Source: Chrysochromulina tobinii (taxonomy: Eukaryota; Haptophyta; Prymnesiales; Chrysochromulinaceae). Taken from it: a stretch of 64,000 nucleotides of DNA. The notes under the pieces were generated by a model. It did not search any database, was not told the origin of the DNA, and saw only the letters and a list, made by a program, of their open reading frames with translations. The position numbers and the translations under genes were made by a program. Below, in pieces: positions 19,972-28,679 of the stretch. Position 1 is the stretch's first letter, and each line of letters starts with the position of its first letter. Location: the NCBI GenBank assembly GCA_001275005.1, contig JWZX01003203.1, forward strand, positions 1 to 64,000, written 5' to 3'.

Positions 19972-22096
19972 TCACAACGGCTCGCCCCACGGAAGGCGCC
20001 GGCCGAGCAGATCGAACAGCTTCTGGTTGAACGGCAGAAAGTAACGGTGGAGCAGCGCCGCGGTCTCGTCTGTCATCTTGTAACGGCTCACGCCATCCTT
20101 GCCTTTGATCACCTCGCCTTCCCTTCGCGCCGCGCACGGGCCAAGAATGTCGTCACCATCGTCGCCGTCGTCGCCGCCCTCGTCGCTCGAGCCGTCCAGT
20201 CGACCTGCTCGCCATTCTCGAACGGGCGACGCCACGTCGTGTGGGTTAGTCGCGCTCGAGGCCGCCTTACCCACCACACACAGCCTGTGGCCCGAAGGAG
20301 GGAGGGGGCGCAACGGTGAGAAAGGCACGTGAGAAAGGCACGTGAGAAAGGCACGTGAGAAAGGCACGTGAGAAAGGCATTCCCACAGGGGCCTAGGCGT
20401 GCAGGCGGCGAGCGGCCACGTCACCGGTCGTGCTTGGGCTTTGGCAGCTCCATCTCTCGTAGGCCCAGGAAGCTGATGACGTCCTTCATCACTGCGGTCG
20501 CGTCGCGCTCGAGCTCCTCGGTCGCAAGCACCTTGATCTGTGAGCGCGGGAAGGCAGCGTACCACGCCGCCAAATTGGATGCATAGCGCGACGAGCGCCA
20601 CACACCTGATGAGGGATGCAATCAGCATGCAATCAGCATGCAATCAGCATGCAATCAGCATGAAATCAGCCCGCCACACACCAGCCCCAGGTACGAGCAT
20701 GTACTGCTGATGAGGGATGCTATCAGCATGCAATCAGCATGCAATCAGCATGCAATCAGCATGCAATCAGCATGCAATCAGCATGCAATCAGCATGCAAT
20801 CAGCATGCAATCAGCCCGCCACACACCCGCCCCAGGTACGAGCATGTACTGCGAGCATGCGCTGACTCGACGCATGCCCTCGGCGTAGGCGTCGCGCTCG
20901 GCGTCGGTGCGCCGGCCCGCCAGCGCCTGGCGCGTGCGGAAGAGCGCCGCGACGTCCTCGCCTAGCGACGTGGAGAGGATGCATGCCTTGGTCTCGTTGG
21001 AGAGGGTCACCTCATCGCCGCCGTATTGGCCCCATCCCAAGGACGCACCGCACTCGCGTAATGCGACCTCGACGAGACCGAGGCGCGCCTGCGCGTCGAA
21101 GGAGAAGACCTCGCGCATCATGCGGATCTCGGGCAACGGCTGGGGCTTGAAGAAGCCTGTGGCGCGCGCCAGCGACGCGTTCGCGGGCATGGCCGGTGCG
21201 ACGAAACATGACGAATCCTTGAGCCAATCGACCCCGGCGCGCCAGTGGGAGTACGTGCGTTGGATGGGATCGCGGAGCAGGACGAGATGCTTCGCCTCGG
21301 GTACCCATTTCTTCACCCAGAGCGGCGCGAGCAGCGGCGCGTTGAAGACCGTCGGTGAGGCGTCGAGGGTGATCGCGCGCGCGTCTTGGCGGGCGACCGG
21401 CGCAAAGTTGGCCGCGTAGCTCGAGCCCGTGTGGTACCTGTAGTTGGGCAACGTGAGGTAGCGAGGCTCCTTGTTGAGGGGAGCCTCGACGTCCGGGTGG
21501 CTCAGCAGCCGCGCGTACAGGCTCGTCGTGCCGCAGCGCATCTCGCCAAGCAGGTATACGGCCGGCAGGCATGAGACGTTGCCGCTCTCCTCAACCCAGC
21601 ACGGGTTGGCGCGCGGGAGACGCTGGCCGCAGACGGTCGTCGCGCGCATTGCGTCGAGGTGATCAGCGGCCGGGTGCACGCATGATGAGTTGGCTGAGGC
21701 CGCCTGTGACCCGGGCTCGCACGACTCCTTTTGCAGCGAGTAGCATCCACCACTTCCCGCGGCCGCAGCCCGCTTGCGTGAGCGCCTGCGGTTGCGAGCA
21801 CGGCGCGCCCTTAGCCGAGCGTGATCGAGCTTGTTGGCCATGACCGGATCGAAGCGCGAGGCGCCGCGGCCGGCCAGATCGACCACGCGGCGGTAGGAGA
21901 CACGGCTAGCCTGCTCGCGCTGCATAACACCGGTCGGAGAGGGCCCTCGCCGACGCGTGATCAGGTGCATGCAGGCGGCAGCGGTTGCCGCAACGAAGAG
22001 CACGGCTAAAAAGGCCTGCGCAGTGCTCAGGCCTTGACGCTGAGGAGGGTCGTCCTCGTCTTCCGATCGCGCAGGCCGAGGCCGAGGCGCGTCCAT
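19972..22096 (-). CDS. Type II membrane sulfotransferase
   Basis: Golgi-type sulfotransferase, 587 aa from exons 22096-20827, 20605-20425 and 20284-19972. A short basic/acidic N-terminus and one membrane anchor (AFLAVLFVAATAAACMHLI) precede the lumenal catalytic domain. The PAPS 5'-phosphosulfate loop reads LGEMRCGTTSLYARLLSHPD, the 3'-phosphate loop LVLLRDPIQRTYSHW. After the joins come VWRSSRYASNLAAWYAAFPRSQ, KVLATEELERD and the terminal YFLPFNQKLFDLLG, all standard positions in carbohydrate sulfotransferases. Substrate is unknown (glycan likely). Phases agree at both joins (1270, 181 and 313 nt). Both introns are built of tandem repeats; the first contains a duplicated copy of the end of exon 1. 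Confidence 0.88.
20285..20424 (-). repeat. Sulfotransferase intron 2 with 13-bp tandem repeat
   Basis: 140-nt GT-AG intron containing about five copies of a 13-bp unit (GTGAGAAAGGCAC on the plus strand, 20316-20380). Each unit carries a CACGTG at its junction. Confidence 0.75.
20606..20826 (-). repeat. Sulfotransferase intron 1: 11-bp units and duplicated mini-exon
   Basis: 221 nt made of two similar blocks. Each starts GTGTGTGGCGGGCTGATT, continues with 11-bp GCTGATTGCAT units (about eight in the first block, about four in the second) and ends GATTGCATCCCTCATCAG or GATAGCATCCCTCATCAG. Between the blocks, 20682-20706 is a 24/25 copy of the last 25 nt of exon 1 (20827-20851). The downstream exon also starts GTGTGTGGCG, so the element is flanked by a 10-bp direct repeat. 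Including the 25-nt copy would shift the frame, so it is probably skipped as part of one intron. Confidence 0.75.
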
Positions 22097-22309
22097 TTGC
22101 AGTTTGACACGTGGCAGCGAACACCCAGACTTTCAATGTCCCCAGCTCGCAGCTAAACGCAAGTTGTCTCGTGCTCTCTTTTTTCTTCACGCTTTCGCAT
22201 GATTTTGAGAACACAAGTGTGGTGCCCCCAGCATGCCCCCAGGCTGGTGGAGCCTTTTTCTCGAGAAATGGAGAGTGATCTGCGAGATGCCCCTTGGTAG
22301 CTGGGCTGT

Positions 22310-22864
22310 TTACTTTTTCTTGCTCGTTGGTCTGCGGCCAGCGCCTCGCTTCTCGCTCGCGGCAGCCTCCTCTGCGAGCAGCGCGGCGGCAGCAGCCTCA
22401 GCTCGAGCCTCCGCGGCCATGCGCTCCTCAGCCTCGACCTCAGCGGCCCGCTCAGCCGCGGTGTCAATGCGCCCCCGCACTGTACTGATCTCGGTCCCAT
22501 CAGGCAAACGCACGGAATAGTAGGGCGGCGGGTTGTCATAATATACGTGAGTGACGTGCACGAACTCCTTGCGCGTGCGGTGCCAGCAACGCTCACCGAC
22601 AGCGATGGGTGGCCGAAAATTGCGAGCAGCCTCGTTTGCGTCCTCTATGGGCGCTTCTGCTCCTTTCTTTGATGGCTTGTGGCGACGCTTCTTTGACGAA
22701 GGCGACGGCTGGCTTCCGCTGTCAGCGGCGCCTTCGGCGAAATCTTCAGCGGCACCTTCGGTGGCAGTGCCATGAGCCATCTTGCTGGACCGGCGCACGT
22801 AGAGGGTCGCCGCTGCTATCGCCACGGATGTCGCCACTCCGATAAGCCACCACGGGGATTCCAT
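22310..22864 (-). CDS. Single-pass membrane protein with a PPYYSVRL module
   Basis: 184 aa, no intron. N-terminal membrane segment (WWLIGVATSVAIAAATLYV), then a Ser/Lys-rich linker and a compact module, GERCWHRTRKEFVHVTHVYYD followed by NPPPYYSVRLPDGTEISTVRGRI. An Ala/Glu coiled-coil and a basic C-terminus (RPTSKKK) end it. A similar module (RAEIVEVHRETAPPLYTIRYEG) is present in the PDZ scaffold at 52468-57336. I know this type of module only as a recurrent small beta domain in algal proteins; its function is unknown to me. Located 213 bp upstream of the sulfotransferase start on the same strand. Confidence 0.65.
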   Translation of the reverse strand: MESPWWLIGVATSVAIAAATLYVRRSSKMAHGTATEGAAEDFAEGAADSGSQPSPSSKKRRHKPSKKGAEAPIEDANEAARNFRPPIAVGERCWHRTRKEFVHVTHVYYDNPPPYYSVRLPDGTEISTVRGRIDTAAERAAEVEAEERMAAEARAEAAAAALLAEEAAASEKRGAGRRPTSKKK

Positions 22865-23020
22865 GGATGCCTGTACTTTTTTTCGGGCTCCAGAGCGTCT
22901 AAGCGGCGATGCCGCGGCAGCCGTGTGGCACGTGAATCGATAACTTTTCAGTCAGTGAGAACGTGAAACTTGTGAAGACACAGTGTGAAGACACAGACCG
23001 AGTCCAGAAGAACCCGTCTC

Positions 23021-23926
23021 TCAGCAGATGCAGCTAAACCGCTTGCAGAACTCGCACTTCTTCTTCTCTGCTTTGCGCTCTGCCACTTCCTGCGCCGCCT
23101 CGTGCGCCCGCCGCTTGCGCCGCGCCTCCTCCTCGTCGTCAAACTCGCGGAAGCCGCCGGCCTCACCCGTGCGCTTCATGTCGCGCCCGGCCGTCGAATA
23201 GGACTTGGTGTCGAGCCCTACAGAGTGGTTGAGTTTCTGATCGACCTTGCCTGTCGCCGCGTCGCGGGGGTAGGCATTTGACCGGTCAGGCGACCTGGAG
23301 TGGGAGAGGGAGCGCTGGGGCCGCGCGTACTTGGTGGCAGCGGTGCGCGCGTCGGGTGCTTCGCGCCGCATTTGTTGCACTCGTTCCGCCGTGCCCAATT
23401 CCAATTCTGGCAGCCGGTGCACTGTGAGTCCACAGCGGTTCCACAGGGTGGGGACCCGCGTCACATACGAACCGAGAGAGGTAACGCGGCGCAAGGATTG
23501 TGGGCAGAGAGTGGGCGTGTGGCCATGCACCTGCCAGTCGCCCGCGCTCGGATCCACGTTCGGAGGCGGTGGCCTGCCTACTATGGGGAGGCCGCTGTGG
23601 GATGATGGTTCCGATGAGGATGAGCGGCCGCCGGAGCGGCCGCCAAATTGCGACGGGAAGACGTCGCCAGATCGTGAACTTTCGGATGGCCCACGTTCAA
23701 ACTGGCGGCGCTCATCTGGCGGCCGAGGGCGCGGCCCGTCATCATCCAGTCCATGCGGCTTCTTTGTTGGGCACCTGTTACACTGAAATCGTTTCGCCCT
23801 GCGTGGGACCAGCAATCCGACCGTTCAGAGGCAGTTCAGGGCGGGCGGTGGTGGTCGTGAAGTGAACACGCGCCAGTTGAGGTTGCCACAGCCGGGGCAG
23901 TGCCAGTCGCCCGGGTCGAGACTCAT
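23021..23926 (-). CDS. Protein with two RanBP2-type zinc fingers
   Basis: 213 aa from four exons: 23926-23874, 23798-23531, 23421-23331 and 23250-23021. Two perfect fingers appear only after splicing: GDWHCPGCGNLNW-AKRFQCNRC and GDWQ-CTGCQNWNWARRNECNKC, each C-x2-C-x10-C-x2-C with the NxN core that binds GGU-type RNA in ZRANB2-like proteins. The first join needs a GC donor (AACTG|GCGCGT); the GT donor 3 nt away would leave the finger four residues short. The linker is Gly/Arg/Ser-rich. The C-terminal part has an acidic/basic helix (EFDDEEEARRKRRAHEAAQEVAE) and ends CEFCKRFSCIC. Lengths (53, 268, 91 and 230 nt) are frame-consistent. Probable RNA-binding or splicing protein by family. Confidence 0.75.
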
Positions 23927-24375
23927 CGCGATGATGACGTGCGCGCAGCAGCAGGTCGAGCAGATCGTGCAAAATCTCTCCCAGGAGTTCCAGGGCGAGC
24001 TCAGAACGACGCGTAAGGAAGTTCAAGTTCAAGTTCAGGATCCAGTTCAAGTTCAAAAGAACCGGAAACGGCGACGCGGCCACTACCACACAGCACGCAA
24101 ACCACTTTCCATGAAAAGGTCAGCTCAGTAAGAGCGTTGCCTCTTGGGGAGGCGAGCGCGGGAGGCCTGCGTGCCCTCGAGCCTCGTCGCTGTCGTCGCC
24201 CATGTGGTCGCGCCTCGACCGCTCGAAGATGAGGTTCATCCAATGCGAGAGAGATGCGCTTAGCCCCGCGCGGGCGGCTAGTTTTATATTGATACATGTA
24301 CACGACAACCGCACGCTCGGGGCCCCCGGGTGGTCGAAGCCTAGGCTCGCACCTCGCAGTGCCCCTGCACTGTGG
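23927..24375. other. Intergenic, no gene seen
   Basis: Between the two-finger gene and the 3' end of the RCC1 gene. Contains a GTTCAA-rich repeat (24017-24055) and a TATA-like TTTTATATTG near 24282. No supportable gene. Confidence 0.35.
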
Positions 24376-26238
24376 CTAACTTGGAGGTCTTGTACCCCTC
24401 GCCCGTCCCGTCGAGTTTCCAGGCGTCAAGGGCTGCCGTCCGCTCAAGCTAGCAGCCGTGCGCGCGGTGGTGCCCCCGGCCGTGCGCGCGGTGGCGCCCT
24501 TCGTGAACGAGTCACCTGCGTCCGAAAACGAGTCCTCAAGCGAGTCGGCCTCGCCCGTCATCAATTGATGGCTCAGCCGCACGAGCGCCGCCGTGTGGGA
24601 GCCGCCGCATGCAACCCACGCGACGCGCGCGCCGAGAGCCGCCACCTTCCGGGGCTCGAGCTCCGTCTGGACGCCGCCGTGCCCGAGCTGCCCATTCTGG
24701 TTCTTACCCCAGGTATACAAGCTGCCGTCGTCGCACACGGCCGCGCTGTGGGCGCCGCCGCACGCGACCAACACGGCTGTCTCGTCGGAGAGGGCGTCGA
24801 CCTCGATGAACCGCTTGAGAGGTTCGTTGCCAAAGCGGGCTCCGTGACCGAGCTGGCCGTGCAGGTTGCACCCGCAAGACCACACTTCACTCCGCTCGCC
24901 GAGGACGAGGGTGTGTCGCCCGCCGCAGGCCACCTGCAGCGGCCCCGATGTAAACGTCCAAGGGACCTTGTGAGGGAACGCGCGGTCGTCGAAATCGCCC
25001 ATCCCGAGCTGCCCGTCGGCGTTGGCGCCCCAGGCGAACAGCTGCCCGTCCGCCGTGCTCGCGACTGTGTGGTAGTTGCCACAGCTGATCGAAGCCACCC
25101 GCAGCGGAGTATGCCTACGCCCACGTACCATGAAGCTGCGCCCCCCCACGTCCGCGGCCGAGATGAGCATCTGTACTTTAGCCTCCAGCTCAGCACGCCC
25201 TTCGAAGGCGCTCGAGGCGAGCAGGTGTGGCACGGACACGGCAGGCGGCGGCGGCGGCGTGTCGGCCGCTCCCTGAAGACGACCGGCCTTGCCGCCGCCG
25301 AAGCCGCGCACGCCGCCGCCGAAGCCGAAGCCGCCTACGCCGACGCCGCCGCCTACGCCTCCGCCGCCGACGCCGCCGACGCCGGCGCCGGCGCCCAAGC
25401 CCAAGCCGAAGCCCAAGCCGCCAGCACCAGCGCCTGCTAGCTCGTTGGGCTCGGGCGGTGCAGCGAGGAATGCCGGCAGGCCGAGCTGGCCACGCCCGTT
25501 GTCGCCCCAGACGAACACGTGTCCATGGGACGAGAGCGCAGCCGAATGCAGCCCGCCTGCGCTCACCGTCACCGGCGGTAGCTCCCCCGGCAAGTAGAGT
25601 GCATGGCCGCAGATGGGCGAGGCATCGCACAGAGCGCCAGGGCCGAGGCCGAGCTGGCCTTCGCGCCCGCGTCCGACGGCGAAGAGCGCCGGCTCGTCCC
25701 GGGACGTACGCGGCATCGTCATGAGCACCGTGTGCATGCCACCACACGAGACGGCCTGGATGGCCACCGCGCCCTCGCCCTCGCACAGGCCGGCCACCAC
25801 CGGAGTGAGCACGCAGCCACCGCCACGCGGCGAAGCCTCTATGTGGGCCGCGGCGCTCGGATGGAGGCCGAGCTGGCCCTCATGGGCGCGGCCCCACCCA
25901 CGTGCCCGCAGGTCGCCCGTCACGGCAACAGTGTGGTCGAAACCGCAGCTGATGAGCAGCGTGCCGCCGTGCTTGCGCAGCGCGCTCACGAGGTATGGCG
26001 AGAGCTCGTCCCGAAAAGCACCGTTGCCCAGCGCGCCTTGACCGCCGAAGCCCCATGTGTACACGTCGTGGGGCTCACGCGTCGCGGGCGGCTTTGGCAG
26101 CTTAGTCTTCTCCGGCTTGGCTCTCACGCTCTTGCTCTCGCCTCCGGAACGGCGCGAATCCGTCGTCTTTTCGGAGCGCCCCGTCGTCTTTTCGGAGCGC
26201 CGCGAGTCCGCCACGAGCCGGCTAGAGCTGGTGGACAT
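24376..26238 (-). CDS. RCC1-repeat beta-propeller protein
   Basis: 620 aa from ATG 26238 (the frame stays open upstream to 26358 without an ATG). Six or seven RCC1 repeats are visible, for example VYTWGFGGQGALGNG, VFVWGDNGRGQLGLP, LFAWGANADGQLGMGDFD, VWSCGCNLHGQLGHG and LYTWGKNQNGQLGHGG, each followed by a CGxxHT strand. A Gly/Val/Phe low-complexity loop (GVGGVGGGGVGGG and similar, 25290-25440) interrupts the propeller. The C-terminus is Thr/Ala/Arg-rich. RCC1 folds act as Ran exchange factors or as binding platforms; the long insertion and missing N-terminal signature mean a Ran role cannot be claimed. Divergent from YJU2B. Confidence 0.85.
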   Translation of the reverse strand: MSTSSSRLVADSRRSEKTTGRSEKTTDSRRSGGESKSVRAKPEKTKLPKPPATREPHDVYTWGFGGQGALGNGAFRDELSPYLVSALRKHGGTLLISCGFDHTVAVTGDLRARGWGRAHEGQLGLHPSAAAHIEASPRGGGCVLTPVVAGLCEGEGAVAIQAVSCGGMHTVLMTMPRTSRDEPALFAVGRGREGQLGLGPGALCDASPICGHALYLPGELPPVTVSAGGLHSAALSSHGHVFVWGDNGRGQLGLPAFLAAPPEPNELAGAGAGGLGFGLGLGAGAGVGGVGGGGVGGGVGVGGFGFGGGVRGFGGGKAGRLQGAADTPPPPPAVSVPHLLASSAFEGRAELEAKVQMLISAADVGGRSFMVRGRRHTPLRVASISCGNYHTVASTADGQLFAWGANADGQLGMGDFDDRAFPHKVPWTFTSGPLQVACGGRHTLVLGERSEVWSCGCNLHGQLGHGARFGNEPLKRFIEVDALSDETAVLVACGGAHSAAVCDDGSLYTWGKNQNGQLGHGGVQTELEPRKVAALGARVAWVACGGSHTAALVRLSHQLMTGEADSLEDSFSDAGDSFTKGATARTAGGTTARTAASLSGRQPLTPGNSTGRARGTRPPS

Positions 26239-26445
26239 CCGACGCACGCACGCACGCCTTTCGCGACCTCCACGACCTCCGCCGTGCGAGTCACAGTTTT
26301 GGACATGGAAGGCTCCCCACGTTGAACGCAGAGGCCTGTGCCTCGACTTTTTGATCACGCGATTCCCATCTGCCTCTGAAAATAGTGAAATTTGGAGTAC
26401 TTTTCACACTCTCTTCTCAGCCCCTGTCGCGCCCCGACAAAGGCA

Positions 26446-27774
26446 ATGTCCTCTCTCGCAGCCGCTCGCGCGGACAACTTCTACCACCCGCCGGATTGGG
26501 ACCCACGCAAGCAGTCGCGCGGCGAGCATGCCGCCGGAGGCGGTGCCAAGCTCTCCAAGGAGGACAAGTGGAAGGCCCACCCACTGCGCGAGCGTGCGAA
26601 GCGGCTGGCCACGGAGGGCGTGCTGATCATCCGGTTTGAGATGCCGTTCAACGTACGGTGCAACGGCTGCGGGAACCACATTGGCAAGGGCGTGCGTTAT
26701 GATGCTGAGAAGCGCAAGATTGGCAAGTACTTTTCTACGAGCATCTACTCCTTCCGGATGCTGTGCCACTGCGAGGACGGCACTTCACGGACGTGCCAGC
26801 GGCGCAACCCGCACTGGATCGAGATCCAGACCGACCCGAAGAATGCGGACTACGTCATTACCGAGGGCGCCGCGCGCCTCGCCGAGCCATCGGCAGACGA
26901 CGCCGAGGCGCTCGGCGTCGAGCGCGCCCTCGACCCCAACGAAGCTTCGAAGCGGAGCGCCAACCCTTTTTACCGGCTGGAAGCGACCGGCGGTGGCGCG
27001 GCGGCGCGCAAGCCGTGGCTCGAGCGGCTGCAGGAGCAGCGCGATGACCGTTGGCACGACGACTATGAAACGAATCGCTCGCTCCGCCGCGCTCATCGCT
27101 CACAGCGTCAGGAGGCCTTTGTGGAAGCTGCTGTGCATCAGGCCAGGGGAGTACGCGTACCACTGCTCCCTGAGCACCCGGCCGACGTACTCGCCGCGCA
27201 ACTTGCGCCGCTCCAGGCTGCACGACGAGCCTCCGACGTACGCGCGAGCGAGCGCCTCCATCAGCTCACGAACGGCTCGATCTTCGGAAGCTCTACGAAA
27301 GCGAGCGCCGTTGGCGCCGTGCCGAGCAGCACGAGCGCCGTAGCGAGCACATCGGGCGCGGCCGGCGCCTCCGTCGGCGGCGGCCGGGGCGGCCGAGCAT
27401 CGGCGCAGTGGCACACGCAGGAAGCGCAGCGGCTCCTGCGGCTCCAGCTCCGCCGTGAGCGCGACATGTGCATCACCGTCGTCCCTGCCGTGAGCCGCGT
27501 GGCACGCCCACAGATGGCGCCGCCCGTGGCGCTCGTGTGCGTGGCGGCGGCACCCGTGGCGTCGGACGCGACGAAGTCGGTCGCGACGGAGGCGATCGAG
27601 ACGGAGGCGGTCAAGTCGGAGGCCGACGTGGTGGACGGGTCACCGAGCCTAAGGGCGGCCAGTAGGAAGCGCGAACGAAACACAAACAGTGACGACGGTA
27701 GATGCAGGCTCGGAGTCCGATTAGTGGCGTACTCGGACTCCGATGATGAAGCAGAGGGCTGGGATTCGTCGTAA
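26446..27774 (+). CDS. YJU2B: Splicing factor YJU2B/CCDC130 (CWC16 family)
   Basis: 442 aa, no intron needed. Starts MSSLAAARADNFYHPPDWDPRK and continues with the CWC16 block GVLIIRFEMPFNVRCNGCGNH, IGKGVRYDAEKRKIGKY, YSFRMLCHC and WIEIQTDPKNADYVITEGA, almost collinear with human CCDC130. The zinc-binding CNGC pair is intact; the second pair is spread by an 11-residue insertion (CHCEDGTSRTCQRR). This family associates with the spliceosome at the catalytic step. The C-terminal third is Ala/Val/Ser-rich, unconserved, and ends in a Ser/Asp cluster (YSDSDDEAEGWDSS). KIAA1143-like follows 85 bp downstream on the same strand. Confidence 0.92.
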   Translation: MSSLAAARADNFYHPPDWDPRKQSRGEHAAGGGAKLSKEDKWKAHPLRERAKRLATEGVLIIRFEMPFNVRCNGCGNHIGKGVRYDAEKRKIGKYFSTSIYSFRMLCHCEDGTSRTCQRRNPHWIEIQTDPKNADYVITEGAARLAEPSADDAEALGVERALDPNEASKRSANPFYRLEATGGGAAARKPWLERLQEQRDDRWHDDYETNRSLRRAHRSQRQEAFVEAAVHQARGVRVPLLPEHPADVLAAQLAPLQAARRASDVRASERLHQLTNGSIFGSSTKASAVGAVPSSTSAVASTSGAAGASVGGGRGGRASAQWHTQEAQRLLRLQLRRERDMCITVVPAVSRVARPQMAPPVALVCVAAAPVASDATKSVATEAIETEAVKSEADVVDGSPSLRAASRKRERNTNSDDGRCRLGVRLVAYSDSDDEAEGWDSS

Positions 27775-27859
27775 CTCTGTGAAGGCTGACCTTTTCGCGT
27801 TGAAGGGCCCTAGCCGGCCCTGGTGTGATTGCTTGCGCCGGACGATTTTCACGCCAAAA

Positions 27860-28454
27860 ATGGAGAAGAAGAACGTGGGCGGCATCACGTACATCAAGCA
27901 GGTGCCCAACTTCCTGAAGCAAATGATGCAGCTTGACGAGTCCGGGGTGCGCGCGCGCAGTCATCCTTGATCATTCATGCCTCCGCCATGGCTCTCCACC
28001 TCCCCCGCTCCTTTCCTCCACGCAATTGCTGCAGATTGATGGGGCCGTGCGCAAGGCGGAGAAGCAGCCAGAGAAGCAGGAGCGAGAGGACACTGAAGAC
28101 GAGAAGCCTGTGGTCGTGGGCGATGCTGAAGCGCTGCCATCACAGCAACGTGGAAAGGAGATGAAGAGTGGAGGCTCGTTGCGGTTCAAAGGTGATGACG
28201 ATGCAACCGCATCGTCGAGGTTTCGTGAGTCTGCCCGTGAGCGCGTGCTGCAAGCGGAACGTGAAGCTTTTGCGGTGGCGGACGAATCAGACGCAGCTCA
28301 AGCGTCGGGAAAGGTCGTGTTCAATGCTGCAGTGCAAAAGAAGAGAAAGCACGTCGACGGCACCGCGAGCAGCTCCAAGGGCGTGGGTGTGGGCGCCGCG
28401 AAGGCTGTCAAGAACACCAAGCTGCTGTCTTTCGACGCGGAGGATTGTACATAG
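27860..28454 (+). CDS. KIAA1143-like protein (DUF4604)
   Basis: 168 aa from exons 27860-27946 and 28035-28454 (88-nt GT-AG intron, phase 0). Matches human KIAA1143 in order: N-terminal ITYIKQVPNFLKQMM (SYVRPAEPAFLARF-like), TEDEKPVVVGDAEAL (KEDEQPQVVVLKKGDL-like), SGKVVFNAAVQKKRK and the end NTKLLSFDAEDCT (NSSLLSFDNEDE-like). A small nuclear, largely disordered protein of unknown function; the family often occurs with splicing factors in gene lists, but no role is established. Convergent with the TRP channel gene (226 bp). Confidence 0.82.
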
Positions 28455-28679
28455 TGAGAGTGTCTTCTTTACATCTTAAATAGCGCGAATAGCAACAGAC
28501 TAGGTCTAGGAAAAACGCTGCCGCTCAATGACCCGGCAACGGGACTGCGACGCTCGCTCCGGGCGCGCGGGCCTCTTGTGTGGGCACCCCGCTCCGTTCG
28601 CGATTCGGTTGTAACACTCGTACAGGTATGATTGCTTGTGATGGCCGTCGTGATTGCTTGTGGCATCTTGCACATCTCG

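Noticed and set aside
20606-20826. CRISPR-like array
   Set aside because: The units are 11 bp without spacers, sit inside a eukaryotic intron and have splice-site ends; not a CRISPR.
24202-25440. 412-aa plus-strand frame
   Set aside because: Antisense to the RCC1 repeats, which are unmistakable on the minus strand.
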